Below are positions 21,106-31,639 of a stretch of 64,000 nt of DNA, piece after piece. The stretch is taken from positions 4,154,001-4,218,000 of the forward strand of contig CM074759.1 in NCBI GenBank assembly GCA_037355855.1, given 5' to 3'. Every line of letters begins with the position of its first letter. Positions within the stretch are counted from its first letter, which is position 1. The position numbers and the translations under genes were made by a program. The notes beneath the pieces were generated by a model that was not told where the DNA came from, ran no database searches, and saw only the letters and a program-made list of their open reading frames with translations. The stretch comes from Pseudo-nitzschia pungens (taxonomy: Eukaryota; Bacillariophyta; Bacillariophyceae; Bacillariales; Bacillariaceae).

Positions 21106-23104
21106 TTAATTGTGATTGTTTTGGTTGATATAAGACGCAAGTTCTAACAGATGGCTGTTGGCTTCTCTCAATGTTGCAATTGGATCAATATTCAATGACT
21201 CAAACGACACATCGTCATATGAATCTATGGGAGGTAACGAGATACTCTCATTTCACAAATCATCATCGACTCGAGTATGGATGTCGGAGGCTTCGAATAT
21301 GCTTGCATCAACAGAGTTGTTTTTGTAGTTGTTTGCGCGTTTTGGATCTCTTGCGAAGTCGTCTCGAACCCCGGTTGCCATGGTGATGTCGTCCTCTCTA
21401 CCCCTTAGTCCGCAATTACTACCACCACCTTTAATCGTACGGCGTCAAAGTTTAGAGCGTCCAGGGGTCGTAATTTCAGTTTGTTTCTGAACGACAAAAG
21501 ATGCCCATGAACCTGACTTGAGATCATCAATGACAGGTTGTTCTTGTCTCATTTCGATGTCATAGAAAAAGGGTTTCATTTCGAAAGGTAGTGTGAAAAT
21601 ATGACTTACAATTACCAAAGACTCGCCTTCTTTTTTCACTTCAATGAAATTCGGATCGTCAGGAACCCCCAATTCAGCAACGGTGTCCCAAATCTTATCA
21701 AGCTAAACTTTCAATCCAGCGTGAAGTAGATGATTGCAATCGGCTTTTCCAACGTGATGTGTTGACGTCTCAACAGTGGCTGCCGGACCAAAGTGTGATT
21801 TCAGGAACATTATGGAAAAAAAACTTTTCTGGAAAATTTTCATTTTCATGCGCGCGACTACTCTCAAAAAAATCTTACGGCAATAACGGCTCTTCTATAT
21901 TTTTAATAATTAAAGAAGAGCGACCATAATTTAACGGTCTTCAACCGTCATCTTTGTCCTCAAAAAACGATTGTCCTCAAAAAGTGTCCTCAACGATTTT
22001 GTCCTCAACAATTATGTCCTCAACCATTATGTCCTCAACAATTATGTCCTCAACGTTTTGTCCTCAACCTCAACGTTGAAGTCATAGAGGTTGAGGACAA
22101 AACGTTGAGGACATAATTGTTGAGGACATAATGGTTGAGGACAGTCTGTTGAGGACAAAATTGTTGAGGACACGTTTTGAGGACAGTTTTGAGGACAGTT
22201 TTGAGGACACTCTAAGTACGAGTACTCGTACATCCAGCCGTTAAAGTGTATATTTAACAAAAAACAGCCGTTAAAAATTACATCAATTTTACGCGCATGA
22301 ATATGGAAATTTTTCTCAAAAAAAACTTTTTTCCATAATGTTCCAGGAAAGTCCTCTCCATAAGTATCTCAGTTTTATTCTCGGCAATGGACAAACTTCC
22401 GTCAAAATTTTGAGGAAGAAGGAATCAACAGAAACAACGCCCGTCAGGGAAGAAGACGATTTGCTTTTCAAGAGGGTTCATGGTATTGGTGGGAGACTGC
22501 GAAGACGTTTTTGTTGAAGGTGCAGGTGGTACTTTTGGCACCGGTTTCAGAGGAGGAGACGTTGCGGATGCGTTGGGCGTTGATGTCAGAGGAGACGTTA
22601 GGGGTGCCTTTTGCGCCGGTTTTGTCGGAAGAGACTTCGACGGTGCCTTTCAAGCGGATTTGGGTGAAGGAGGCTTTTTTGCTTCTCGAGCGGCTTTGGG
22701 AGAGGACAAAGCTGCTTCTTTCGCCTTCTTATTTGTTTTCGCTGCAACGAAATGGGACTTGGGTTTCTGGAGAACTTTGCCCTTTAATTCCAATTCTCCT
22801 GTAGCGAACAAAAAAAAAGAGAAAAAGGTGATGTCAGACAGCCGTAAACGTCTGTCGTATCTGATGAAACAACGCACTCACTTCTAGGAACTTCCTGCAA
22901 TGATTTATTAATGATGAACTTTTTCACCCGTTTCCTGAAATGGGTATAGAAGTTTTTCTTCTTGACATTGTTCTCGGCAAACACAGGTGACATCTCATAA
23001 ACCTGGTCAATCTCATGAGGCTCATTCCAGGTAGGATCTACGACCCCTTCCTCTTGGAGTAGGAGGTCCAAGGCCGCATTGCACTTGTCATTCCACATCC
23101 TCAC
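21106..23104 (-). pseudogene. unrecognised spliced gene with five in-frame stops and a MITE
   Basis: Exon 1 is 23104-22882; an 83-bp intron (22799-22881, GTGAGT donor, CGCTACAG acceptor) follows; the rest runs to the TAA at 21106. Once the MITE at 21805-22343 and one CTG are removed, a single frame runs the full length with no shift. It is broken only by stops: TGA at 22650, 22425, 21445 and 21253, and TAG at 21703. The product would have an N-terminal MWNDKCNAALDLLL helix, a basic region, a Pro/Ala/Lys-rich linker, then a more ordered part with KSHFGPAATVETSTHHVG and FEMKPFFYDIEMR. I recognise no domain. The long frame with only point stops suggests recent loss or base-change decay and not random indel decay. 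Confidence 0.6.
21805..22343. mobile_element. second copy of the CAG-duplication MITE
   Basis: 539 bp, flanked by CAG (21802-21804 and 22344-22346), with the same GAACATTATGG ends and the same opposed TGTCCTCAAC arrays as 16915-17447. It sits inside an exon of the minus-strand gene, and its removal with one CAG joins the frame through Phe-Leu-Lys. Confidence 0.85.
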
Positions 23105-23718
23105 TTACGTTTATGAGAAGACAAAATTATGGAGTTCCATTCGAAAGCTGCAACCAGTTGCGAATTAACACAGCTGTAACAGGTCCCCCCTGTATTCATC
23201 GCCCAGAGCTGCAGTTGCAACGTCCAGGAGCTACAATCTGGTCAGAGATAATTCCTGCGACTCAATCATGTGTGACAAGCAGCTAAACGTTGAGGCAATC
23301 TTAATGAAATTGATTCGAACGGTGCCTACATAATTTTTTGTTCTCTGATGAACAACATACTCCATGAGAGTGCATACAAGTACCGGTATTCGATGTTGAT
23401 ACTTCAGAAATTGAAAAATTTTGACAGACGTCCCACATTATATACGTAGGAATTCCACTCGTACCGGTACGAGAGTAAATTACGCATGGATAATACTCCG
23501 TAGAACATGAAATATGTTAAAAATACAAGTAACATGAAAGGTCTTACTCCGACATAAATGATGTGAATGAACACACAGACCCATTTCATAACATCATAAT
23601 AATACATTACGAGTAAAAAGTTATCTGTCCGTGTATGATTAACTTGGGTGATGTATATCGATATGTAGAAAATTAGTAAGTTACTGTGATCGCTTATAGC
23701 AAGGGAAATGCGAAAGCT
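23105..23718. other. AT-rich intergenic stretch
   Basis: AT-rich DNA with GTACCGGTA-type motifs near 23383 and 23462. The minus-strand open frame at 23404-23724 is Phe/Ile/Tyr-rich, as expected from AT-rich noncoding DNA. No gene called. Confidence 0.4.
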
Positions 23719-23870
23719 CGCCAATCATCGCCAAGCATCACCAAGCATTGCCAAGCATTGCCAAGCATTGCCAAGCATTGCCAAGCATTGCCAAGCATTG
23801 CCAAGCATTGCCAAGCATCGCCAAGCATTGCCAAGCATTGCCAAGCATCGCCAAGCATCGCCAAGCATCC
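23719..23870. repeat. 10-bp minisatellite
   Basis: About 15 tandem copies of GCCAAGCATY with only C/T variation at the last place. Open in several frames by chance. Confidence 0.95.
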
Positions 23871-23892
23871 CCGGCACAGAATAATTGGATCA

Positions 23893-24026
23893 AATCGGAT
23901 CGGATCGGATCGGATCGGATCGGATCGGATCGGATCGGATCGGATCCGATCGGATTGGATTGGATTGGATTGGATTGGATTGGATTGGATTGGATTGGAT
24001 TGGATCGGATCGGATCGGATCGGATC
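23893..24026. repeat. 5-bp satellite with block switching
   Basis: Tandem CGGAT units, then a CCGATCGGAT join, then a block of TGGAT units, then CGGAT again. It follows the 10-bp array by about 20 bp. The blocks differ by one C/T transition. Confidence 0.95.
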
Positions 24027-24189
24027 CGTTGTCTCTGATGATTCATTCATTCCTTGGTGTTCACCACTATTTGGGTGATGTCGATGATTCATTGTCGGCG
24101 GTCATGCGCTGTCCCGCTCCGTGCAAATGGTTGTTCGTAGAGATGGATTCCACCAGTAGCTCTCCCACCACGATTTTTTGTCTGCGGGA

Positions 24190-24310
24190 AAAAAAATAAA
24201 TTCCCTCAGGCTGCGGGAGCGTTTGCTGCTTCTGCGGGAGCGTTTTTTGCTTCTGCGGGAGCGTTTTTTGGTTCTGTGGGAATTTTTATTGCTTCTGCAG
24301 GAATTTCTTC
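24190..24310. repeat. GCGGGAGCG-type 21-bp tandem repeat
   Basis: About five units of the CTTCTGCGGGAGCGTTTTTTG type, the same family as the array at 9720-9860. Confidence 0.75.
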
Positions 24311-24350
24311 ATTTTTTCCCCCTTAAATGTAGTTTTGATTCCCTCAACAC

Positions 24351-24707
24351 ATGTTTTTTGGAGGACCAATTGTAGGAAAACATGATTTCCCGCAGACTCA
24401 ATCTTACCGGTACGGTAACCTTAAGGCTAGCTCTTTTCTTTTGATGAATATGAATTTTAAGAGTAAACCTTACGTTAAGGTTACTACGCGTCCGAGAAAA
24501 ATTGAGACTGACATCCAAATTGCACTGAATTCTGAATTTCGCACCAATCCAATGCCAGGAAGTGGAGCCTGGAACGCAGATGCCACAATCAAAGTTGAAG
24601 GGAACACAGATAGGGTAAGTTATTTCGAGTTGGAATTCTTTGATTGGTACACTAATCTGGTAAAAAACCAAAACGGGGATGAATTCTCTGGTAATCAAAA
24701 GAGATGA
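24351..24707 (+). CDS. doubtful hypothetical frame
   Basis: A 118-codon open frame. Its second half (from about residue 45) has balanced composition (IQIALNSEF, MPGSGAWNADATIKVEG), which looks more protein-like than the surroundings. The first half overlaps repeat-like DNA. It may be a remnant exon. No domain recognised. Confidence 0.2.
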   Translation: MFFGGPIVGKHDFPQTQSYRYGNLKASSFLLMNMNFKSKPYVKVTTRPRKIETDIQIALNSEFRTNPMPGSGAWNADATIKVEGNTDRVSYFELEFFDWYTNLVKNQNGDEFSGNQKR

Positions 24708-25459
24708 TATTTTTGTCTGTATTCACATATTCAGTAAATAATTATTTTAATGATGCTCATGGATCATCCAATAGATCACCTTGTATCTGCGCTGCTTGTC
24801 AGAGAGCAAACTGCATCAATTATTGCAGCTTTCAATATCGTGTTTTGTTTCTTCGAACGTACAACAGAGGCCCGGCTAATAGTAAAAAAAAGAAAAATGG
24901 GGGGTTTCGTGGACGTCTCGTTCCAGCATAAGGACCTTTTTCCCCGCATGCTTTCATGTACTGTCCGGCTGTTAGGGCCTTTTGCCCCACACACCAAATC
25001 TTATCCTGGCACATCCCAAGACTATTAGCCTATTATAAGTTGTTTCTTCCAGTTGGACCACACAGGTCCCCAAACTGGTTGCTGTGTACATACAGCTCAT
25101 TTGTCGTGTTTAGCATGGCTCAGCTGAGATTTGATTCAGCTGTCCATCCGCTGTTCATACAGCTCATGTCATCCTTGGATATCATGATAATTGTGAGCAA
25201 GCTGTCCCCGGAACTGTATAACTGTTGGTCCTGTTCCACTCAGTTCATTGGTAGGAACACTTCTCCAATTGTTATCATAGATCCAAGATAAAATGCGCTG
25301 CTCCTGCAACTCGTTCATTAGTTCGTTTGTTTGATCATGAGCAAGCCGTCGTCCCTGGAACAGTACTATTCCAATAGTCTGCATGGTATCGTTTGTCGCT
25401 TCTCATCGTTATCAATCCGAATCACACTGCTTGTCCTGTAATACTGTCTTTCAAACAGC
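24708..25459. other. unassigned stretch left of the retroelement nest
   Basis: No credible gene. Two diverged blocks around GAGCAAGC and GTCCCYGGAAC followed by ATTCC-type sequence (near 25190-25250 and 25335-25375) suggest an old local duplication. The minus-strand pol of element E breaks off at about 25460, so this may be what replaced or interrupted it. Confidence 0.35.
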
Positions 25460-25696
25460 AGCTTCGGGACAACAAAAGTTGGCATGCCCCATTCAGTTGC
25501 ATAACATCTTTCAAGGATACCAATTTTCACTTTGCGCAGTAGTTCAGTTTTAACAGCGTCCTGTTGGTGGATAGGAATGCTGTAGGGTTGTTTGATATGG
25601 TAAGGCCTTGCACCAGGTTGGAGTTCAATGTGGAATTCCTTGTGGGGGGAAATTCCAAGTTCTCTGGGAGAGAGACCTTCAAACAGAGGATGGTGT
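25460..25696 (-). pseudogene. element E, N-terminal part of reverse transcriptase
   Basis: Translates (minus strand) as the usual Ty3 lead-in to the RT: HPLFEGLSPRELG, then FHIELQPGARPYHIKQP, then a helix and EWGMPTFVVPK. The next RT block, normally KKDG followed by an LSDFR-type motif, is missing, so the gene is cut at about 25460. It continues the frame that ends at 34458, across B1. Confidence 0.7.
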
Positions 25697-26034
25697 TGTG
25701 ACGGGCTGGCGTAGGTACCCCTACGAGAGACTCTAAATGATTATTGAATCCCGCATGTACTCCAATATATATGGTATTCATGTATGTATATTTGGTATAT
25801 ACATACATACAACGGATACTGACAAATATCAAGATATTTGGGACTCACCGATTATTGATATTATGCCCGCCAAATAATATATCCATTATTCGTCCATTCA
25901 TTCCATACTCAAGAAATCATTCCCATCTCGTAAAGTATTCAACCATTCTCTTTGTAACACAATTTATTAACCTTTCATCTTTAAAATACCTCTATCCCGT
26001 ATTACTCCATCTAATTCTACCTTAGACCGTAACA
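25697..26034 (+). repeat. 5' LTR of B1
   Basis: 338 bp, starting TGTGACGGGC and ending CCGTAACA. The terminal parts match the B2 LTR (as its reverse complement), with internal indels. Confidence 0.9.
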
Positions 26035-26046
26035 CAGTAATTACTG
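26035..26046. promoter_or_regulatory. palindrome at the primer-binding position of B1
   Basis: CAGTAATTACTG directly follows the 5' LTR; with its flanking bases it is the 14-bp perfect palindrome ACAGTAATTACTGT. No tRNA-complementary TGG start is seen. A second palindrome, TCAGTACTGA, lies at 26077-26086. The same pair is found in B2 and C. Confidence 0.7.
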
Positions 26047-26293
26047 TTTGTGCTTTAAAGTAGAAACAGAACCAACTCAGTACTGAATCCAAGAAACATC
26101 CTTTATCCTAAACAACAGGTATACATCGATACCCTGACAAGCAAAATCCTACAAGACAAGCGATCGAACTAAACGATCGCAATTGCAGAAACGACGATCG
26201 ATCGGAATCTACGATCGAACGAAACGATCGACCAAAACAACCAACACGACAGATACGAATCGATCGATTGATCCGATCGAACGCTTCGAAACA

Positions 26294-27214
26294 ATGGCAG
26301 GACTTTACAGAGATCCACCAATCAATTACACTCCTTCCTTCAACAGAGGCAAGCCCAAAAGAACCAAGCTCTCCATTACAGATGCCAATGGACACCAAGA
26401 CAGCATGAAGATCCCTCTATTCACCGACAAAGGAGGTCTAGAAGAATTGCTCTTTGTTGAGGAAGCCTTTCGAAATGCAGCAAAGAATCTATCTCTCCCA
26501 GCAAGCAATTATTTAGGACACTTCACCAGATGCCTAAATACAGACGCCCAAAGCAAATGGATACACATGCTACAAGATCCATTAGAAGCCAAGACCATTC
26601 TGCTGCACACCTTCCCAAGCAAATGGATCAACAGCTATGGTCTAATCCACCAAGGAATACAAGAAGATACCACTGTACAATTCATCGTCGACCATATGAG
26701 CTGCTTAGAGCGCCAAGCGAAAAGACGTTCGGAATCTTACGACACTGACGATCAGAGTAACAGCCATAAATCGAACGCTCATTCCGACTCTTATTCGAAC
26801 GCCGACAGCGACAGCTCTGACTCTGACGCTAGTGACAGTGATGATAACAGTGACAATGACAGTGACAGGGAAAGCAAAGCCTCTGATACAGAAGACAATA
26901 CAGGGCAAGAGCCATCAAGTGGCAAAAGAAAATACAACAATCCCTGCAGGATCCCCGGACATGATCACGATTGGTCCAAATGTCCGAAGAACAGATATTC
27001 CAAAAGAAACAAGAGCAATAGCAGCAACAACAGCACTGCTACGGCTCCTGGCAACGAAACTGGAAGCAACGAACCTGGAAGCAACGCAACTGGAAGCACT
27101 GCTTCGAATGAATCTTTCAACGCCCACATCAGGCAAGCAATCCAAGCCTATTGCATGGAACATGGAGGCCGCGTCGCAGGACACCTTGATGGCAGTCTCC
27201 AATGGCAACCATAG
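26294..27214 (+). CDS. gag: gag-like protein of B1
   Basis: 306 codons from ATG 26294 (MAGLYRDPP), the same start as in the gag genes of B2 and C. The capsid-like part is cut short: an in-frame deletion between DPLEA and KTILLHTFPSKW removes about 80 residues that B2 and C keep. A Ser/Asp-rich linker follows, then a zinc-knuckle variant C-R-I-P-G-H-D-H-D-W-S-K-C (Cys, two His, Cys) in place of CCHC. The C-terminus (AHIRQAIQAY, HGGR) is conserved. Gag would package RNA into particles. The leader before it is rich in CGATCG. TAG ends it; the remnant protease lead-in downstream is in another frame. Confidence 0.75.
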   Translation: MAGLYRDPPINYTPSFNRGKPKRTKLSITDANGHQDSMKIPLFTDKGGLEELLFVEEAFRNAAKNLSLPASNYLGHFTRCLNTDAQSKWIHMLQDPLEAKTILLHTFPSKWINSYGLIHQGIQEDTTVQFIVDHMSCLERQAKRRSESYDTDDQSNSHKSNAHSDSYSNADSDSSDSDASDSDDNSDNDSDRESKASDTEDNTGQEPSSGKRKYNNPCRIPGHDHDWSKCPKNRYSKRNKSNSSNNSTATAPGNETGSNEPGSNATGSTASNESFNAHIRQAIQAYCMEHGGRVAGHLDGSLQWQP

Positions 27215-28146
27215 CCACTCGAACAACAACAATATAAGGATCACAGTATCCAGCACCGTGCCTTCAGCTCCCCTGGAACTGGATGCCAGCTCAGCCCTGC
27301 TGACTGGGAAGACGCATGGAGGAGAATTCCCAAGAAAAGAGGGGAAGGAACCTACAGAGATGAGCCCTGTTGCAAACAAAATGTTCGAACTAAAATCCAA
27401 AGCGCTCCAGTCCGCTCCAGAGTGACGGCAACAATCAACCAACAGAATAAACAAATCAAAAATAAAGATTCATATGGCAAATAAATAATCGCAAAAGGTT
27501 TGGACGCAAACTAATTGCACGGGTACAGACGCTAAAGCCATGAATCAACGATCGAACCGAATCAAATTGTAGATTGGTATCAATAAAAGGGTACAATCGC
27601 AAAATGGTACAGCAGCAATAACAAGGCCAACCTTGTTCCGGACAAACAAATAATCCACAGGGAGCTCCAAAAATAAGAGAGCAATCCCACAAAATTCATA
27701 TTCTACACCCACAGAGGTGCTCTGGAGTTACAAAATTCGAAACTCCAGTAGACTGCTGCAAATATACCCAAAAAGACCGGACAAAGTATATGGCAAATCG
27801 AAACATTCAATTTCACCACGAAACTAACAATGCGTCCCCTCTCTGCCTTAATATACAATCGCAGACACCGCTACGGACCAACAACAATAACACGCTGAAC
27901 GCAACGCTCGGCTTTTCACCTACCTTACTCCGATTCCTATTACAGGAGGTGCTTTTATGTCTAAGAGCAATCAATTTCAATTGCTCAAAATTGCAAATCA
28001 GCTCCACTACCTGGGGAGGTACATCACAGTTGGGGGAGGAAAAGAATTTTCTTTGACTCTTTTTGCTATTTTTAGCATGTCATTATGACCCTTCTCAAGA
28101 ACAAGAAACAAATCTTCGATTTTTTGAGTATCACAAAGAACCTTCT

Positions 28147-28336
28147 TGCCATACCCCGGGTCTACTAGTTAATAAAGTAGTGATATGCAAATTGTGAGCT
28201 CTATTGATTAGTCTATTTGCTACAGATCCAGCAACCTTCCTGAATCGGCGATTCTATCGGATCGCTAATCTTTTCTTTTATCCCTATCCTTAATCCAGTC
28301 CCGAGTGGGCTCGTGACTGTGTTCCGGTGCACGGCA
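28147..28336 (-). repeat. 3' LTR of element A
   Basis: 190 bp; no difference seen from 33755-33944. Purine-rich GGGGGAGCA (minus strand) lies just upstream of it. Confidence 0.95.
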
Positions 28337-28360
28337 TGCTCCCCCATGGTACTGTTACTT

Positions 28361-31300
28361 CTACAACTTAGTGTTATCCCTGCAATAATAGGGGTGCACT
28401 CTCCTGATGTTAACCCGGTCGGTTACAAAGGGAGCAGTTTCGATAGTCACAGTTCCATTATCATGGGCCTTGAGCACCTTGTAAGGTCCTTGCCGTGGGA
28501 AGGATAGTTTTGGAATAATGCCCTTCCTTTCCAGGGTGACATAGTCTCCTTCTTTATAGACATGGGGGATCCTCTTCTGGTTCTCCCTGGTGTTGCTCTT
28601 GTGGATGCTTTTCTGCTTCCGTGCTTGGATTGCTTCCCAATCCACTGGGAAGTTCACCGGCATGAACATGTCTCTACCAAACACCAGCTGCGCGGGGGAG
28701 TACCCCAGGGTGGTGTGGATGGCACTTCTAATGGCATATGCTGCCTTGGTGGTGAATTCCTCAAAAGGGTCCTTCTCGTGGAGGTCCCTGTTTTCCAGGT
28801 TGAAGGATAACAAACAGTCCTTTAGTACCTGGTGGATCCTTTCCAACACTGAGTTGGATTGCGGATTCCATGCCCCACTGGGCTTTCTTTTCATCCCCAT
28901 GTTCTCGCAGAGCTCTTGGAACTCTGCTTTGAACTCACTCCCACCATCAAAGCCAATTTCTTTTGGGCGCGGGTATCTTGCCAGCCATGTACTGTCCAAC
29001 AATCGTTGAGTTTCAGCTGCAGTTGGGGAGTCCTTCAGGTGAGCCAGTTCAAACCATCCGGTCACTGGATCCACCATGGTGAGGACATGGATATGGTAGT
29101 CTTTGCCATTTTTGTTGTGGACAGATGCCGGTCCCCAGAGGTCCACATTGACCCTCTGCCATTTGGTGACCTCAGCTGCCTTCTCCGGTAGTAGTCCATA
29201 CTTTTTCCGGCCACTCTTCTTAAACATCTGGCATGTGTGGCAGTGTTTACAGAGGTCCTGGACGTCCTTCCGTAGGCCCTTCCAGGTGCAGACTGAGCGG
29301 ATGCTCTGTTCCATTCTCTTTTCCCCCGGGTGCACCAACATTGTGTGGTACCACTCCATCACTCTTTGTTTGAGCTTGTCGGGAATCAGGATTTTGCCTT
29401 CTTTGTGGATGAGACTGAAACCTTCCACATTTTTGGTGGTTAGGCCTTTGTCTTTTTCCAGATCATTCATGATTTTTGTGTTCTTCTGCTGGTAGAACTG
29501 AATCATGTCCGGAGCAAGTGGGAATGCACTATTGCCCTGGAATTCTTCCGGCGATTCTTCTCCAAGTGGGAATAGGAGTTGCCGGAGGTGCGCTTCCTCA
29601 TCCGCGTAGGTGAGGGGCTTATTTGGTGGTAGCCATTCCACTGTGTCCGCTGGGTCATCCGTAATGTCCAGGCGAGACAGCGCGTCTGCTGCATCATTTT
29701 CTTTGCCAGCAACATGCTTGACTATTGGGTGGAACTCCTCCATAAGGAGTCTCCACCGGACCATTCTTTGGGTCGGCATCTGCTGGTACAGTAGGTTCAG
29801 GTGATCCGTGTGAATGGTTACATCCTGGCCTCGCAGGATTCCTTCAAACGCTTTTAAGCCTTCTACTATGCCCAGGAGTTCCTTTTCTCCCACGGTATAG
29901 TTGAGTTGCGCTGAGTTCAGCTTCCGGGTGTAGAATCCAAGTGGTTTTCCATCTTGGCATACAGTTGCTCCCAGCTGCCGGTCACTGGCGTCTGAGTAGA
30001 GATGAAATGGTTTCGTAAAATCCGGGAATGCGAGTTTTGCTTCGTCTGCGAGCATCCGTTTCGCCTCCATGAAAGCTTTCTGCTCTGCTGGTCCCCAGTA
30101 CCAATTCATTTTGCCCTTCTTCCCTGCTAGTTTGTTGAGGGGGGCTAGGATGTGGGAGCGTCGCTTCCACATATCCCGGTAGAAATTTACCATTCCAAGG
30201 AACATCTTGAGTTGCTTGGTGTTCTTGGGGGCTTCCAGGCGTTTCATCGCCTCCAGTTTCTTTGGTTGGGGTTGAATGCCCTCTGTGGTTAGGAGAAAAC
30301 CCAAATACTCCACTTCTTTTTGCATGAAGAAGGATTTTCTAAGGTTGGCTCGAAAGCCAGCGTCATCCAGTCTCTGTAGGACGGTATCGATTTTGTCGAG
30401 GTGGTCCTGTTCAGACTCCCCCTCTCGTTGGATGATTAGGATATCATCGATGTAGACAAGGACGTAGTCCAGGTCGCCCAGTAGGTTCATCATGACAGAC
30501 TGGAAGATATCCGGTGCGCATGCAATCCCCACAGCCAATCTCTTGTAGGCATACTTGCCCCATGGCAAGATGGTAGAGCAGATTTTCTGGCTCTCCTTGC
30601 AGATGGGAATGGTGTAGTATCCTTGGGACAGGTCCAGTGCTGTAGCGGACTTGAATTTCTGTAGCCGTTGGATAGTCTCCCCTATTCGTGGTAGTGGGAA
30701 TGGTTTCCGTTGGATTGCGGCGTTCATCTTCCGAAAGTCTGTAAGGACTCGTATGTCCCCTGTCTTTTTGGGTTGACAAAATGTCGGTGATGCCCATGGT
30801 GAGTCATCATCATGAGGAAGTTTCTCCAGGACTCCAATATCACAGAGCCTGTTGATTTCCTTCCGGAGTGCTTGTTCAAAGGCATGGGGTACGGAGTAGT
30901 ACCTCTGCCGGACCGGTTTGACCCCCGGTTGGAGTTCAATGGATACCGGGTCGATGTTTTTGAGTAATCCCAGACCTCCTCCAAAGAGTGTCGGGAATTT
31001 CTTTAGTGTTTGTTTTAAGGCCTCCTTGGACTTGTTTGTGATCTCGAGGTCGTCGACCATAGTGTCGATATCAACCTTGGAGTAATCTGCGTCCAGGATT
31101 TTGGCTTGCCTTTCTTCTTCCTGTTGAAGGATTGGACTTTGGGTGTTGGCAAAGAATACTGCCTCACATTTGTCCCGGTCGGAGAGCTCCCCCATTCTCT
31201 TCATGGGAATGGAGTCACCCTGCCATGTGATGGATTGGGAACTGTATTTGATATCCAGTCCCAATTGTGCCATCAGGTCGGATCCTATGATCATGTCATA

Positions 31301-31639
31301 GGGTACCTCCTCGTGGTGATGGTACTCATCCACTTGGAAGGTCCATTTGATGGTCTTTGAGTTTGAAAATTCTATCAGCCTTAGTCCCACTGAAGCCGCA
31401 GACTTTGTTCGGAATTTGCCCCCATAGGTGTTATAGGTGACAGATCGTTGGTCTCGGTGTAACATGCTACGTGTAAGTTGACTTCGGTCGACGAAGTGTT
31501 TTAGGATTATGGACTTGGAGCATCCTGAGTCCAGAAGGCCCCGGAGCATCCTCCCCCTTCCCTTGTGGTCCAACGCCTCCACGCAGACATCCGCAAATCG
31601 GTTGATTATGCATGGTCCAGTGTGGATGGCGTCGGCCAT
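28361..31639 (-). CDS. pol: Pol polyprotein of element A (protease, RT, RNase H, integrase)
   Basis: 1092 residues. Protease with LLDSGCSKS (Asp37) and YDMIIGSDL (about 114-122). RT at about 250-460 with catalytic YIDD at 396-399. RNase H at about 545-660 with SDASD and HTDHLNL. Integrase: an HHCC finger from His770 to the KHCHTC block near 800, catalytic Asp833 (NVDLWGP), Asp898 (GFDGG) and Glu933 (VLERIH), then a GPY module near 1051. This order (integrase last) is Ty3/gypsy. All catalytic residues I looked for are there and the frame is intact. It begins with ATG right after the gag TGA in the same frame, so it can be made by stop readthrough or by restarting. The acting site would be the gag particle in the cytoplasm, then the nucleus for integration. 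Confidence 0.95.
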   Translation of the reverse strand: MADAIHTGPCIINRFADVCVEALDHKGRGRMLRGLLDSGCSKSIILKHFVDRSQLTRSMLHRDQRSVTYNTYGGKFRTKSAASVGLRLIEFSNSKTIKWTFQVDEYHHHEEVPYDMIIGSDLMAQLGLDIKYSSQSITWQGDSIPMKRMGELSDRDKCEAVFFANTQSPILQQEEERQAKILDADYSKVDIDTMVDDLEITNKSKEALKQTLKKFPTLFGGGLGLLKNIDPVSIELQPGVKPVRQRYYSVPHAFEQALRKEINRLCDIGVLEKLPHDDDSPWASPTFCQPKKTGDIRVLTDFRKMNAAIQRKPFPLPRIGETIQRLQKFKSATALDLSQGYYTIPICKESQKICSTILPWGKYAYKRLAVGIACAPDIFQSVMMNLLGDLDYVLVYIDDILIIQREGESEQDHLDKIDTVLQRLDDAGFRANLRKSFFMQKEVEYLGFLLTTEGIQPQPKKLEAMKRLEAPKNTKQLKMFLGMVNFYRDMWKRRSHILAPLNKLAGKKGKMNWYWGPAEQKAFMEAKRMLADEAKLAFPDFTKPFHLYSDASDRQLGATVCQDGKPLGFYTRKLNSAQLNYTVGEKELLGIVEGLKAFEGILRGQDVTIHTDHLNLLYQQMPTQRMVRWRLLMEEFHPIVKHVAGKENDAADALSRLDITDDPADTVEWLPPNKPLTYADEEAHLRQLLFPLGEESPEEFQGNSAFPLAPDMIQFYQQKNTKIMNDLEKDKGLTTKNVEGFSLIHKEGKILIPDKLKQRVMEWYHTMLVHPGEKRMEQSIRSVCTWKGLRKDVQDLCKHCHTCQMFKKSGRKKYGLLPEKAAEVTKWQRVNVDLWGPASVHNKNGKDYHIHVLTMVDPVTGWFELAHLKDSPTAAETQRLLDSTWLARYPRPKEIGFDGGSEFKAEFQELCENMGMKRKPSGAWNPQSNSVLERIHQVLKDCLLSFNLENRDLHEKDPFEEFTTKAAYAIRSAIHTTLGYSPAQLVFGRDMFMPVNFPVDWEAIQARKQKSIHKSNTRENQKRIPHVYKEGDYVTLERKGIIPKLSFPRQGPYKVLKAHDNGTVTIETAPFVTDRVNIRRVHPYYCRDNTKL

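Noticed and set aside
23719..24038. Proteins made of short repeats (such as QALPSIAKHC and RIGSD types)
   Set aside because: They are translations of the 10-bp and 5-bp arrays in all frames.
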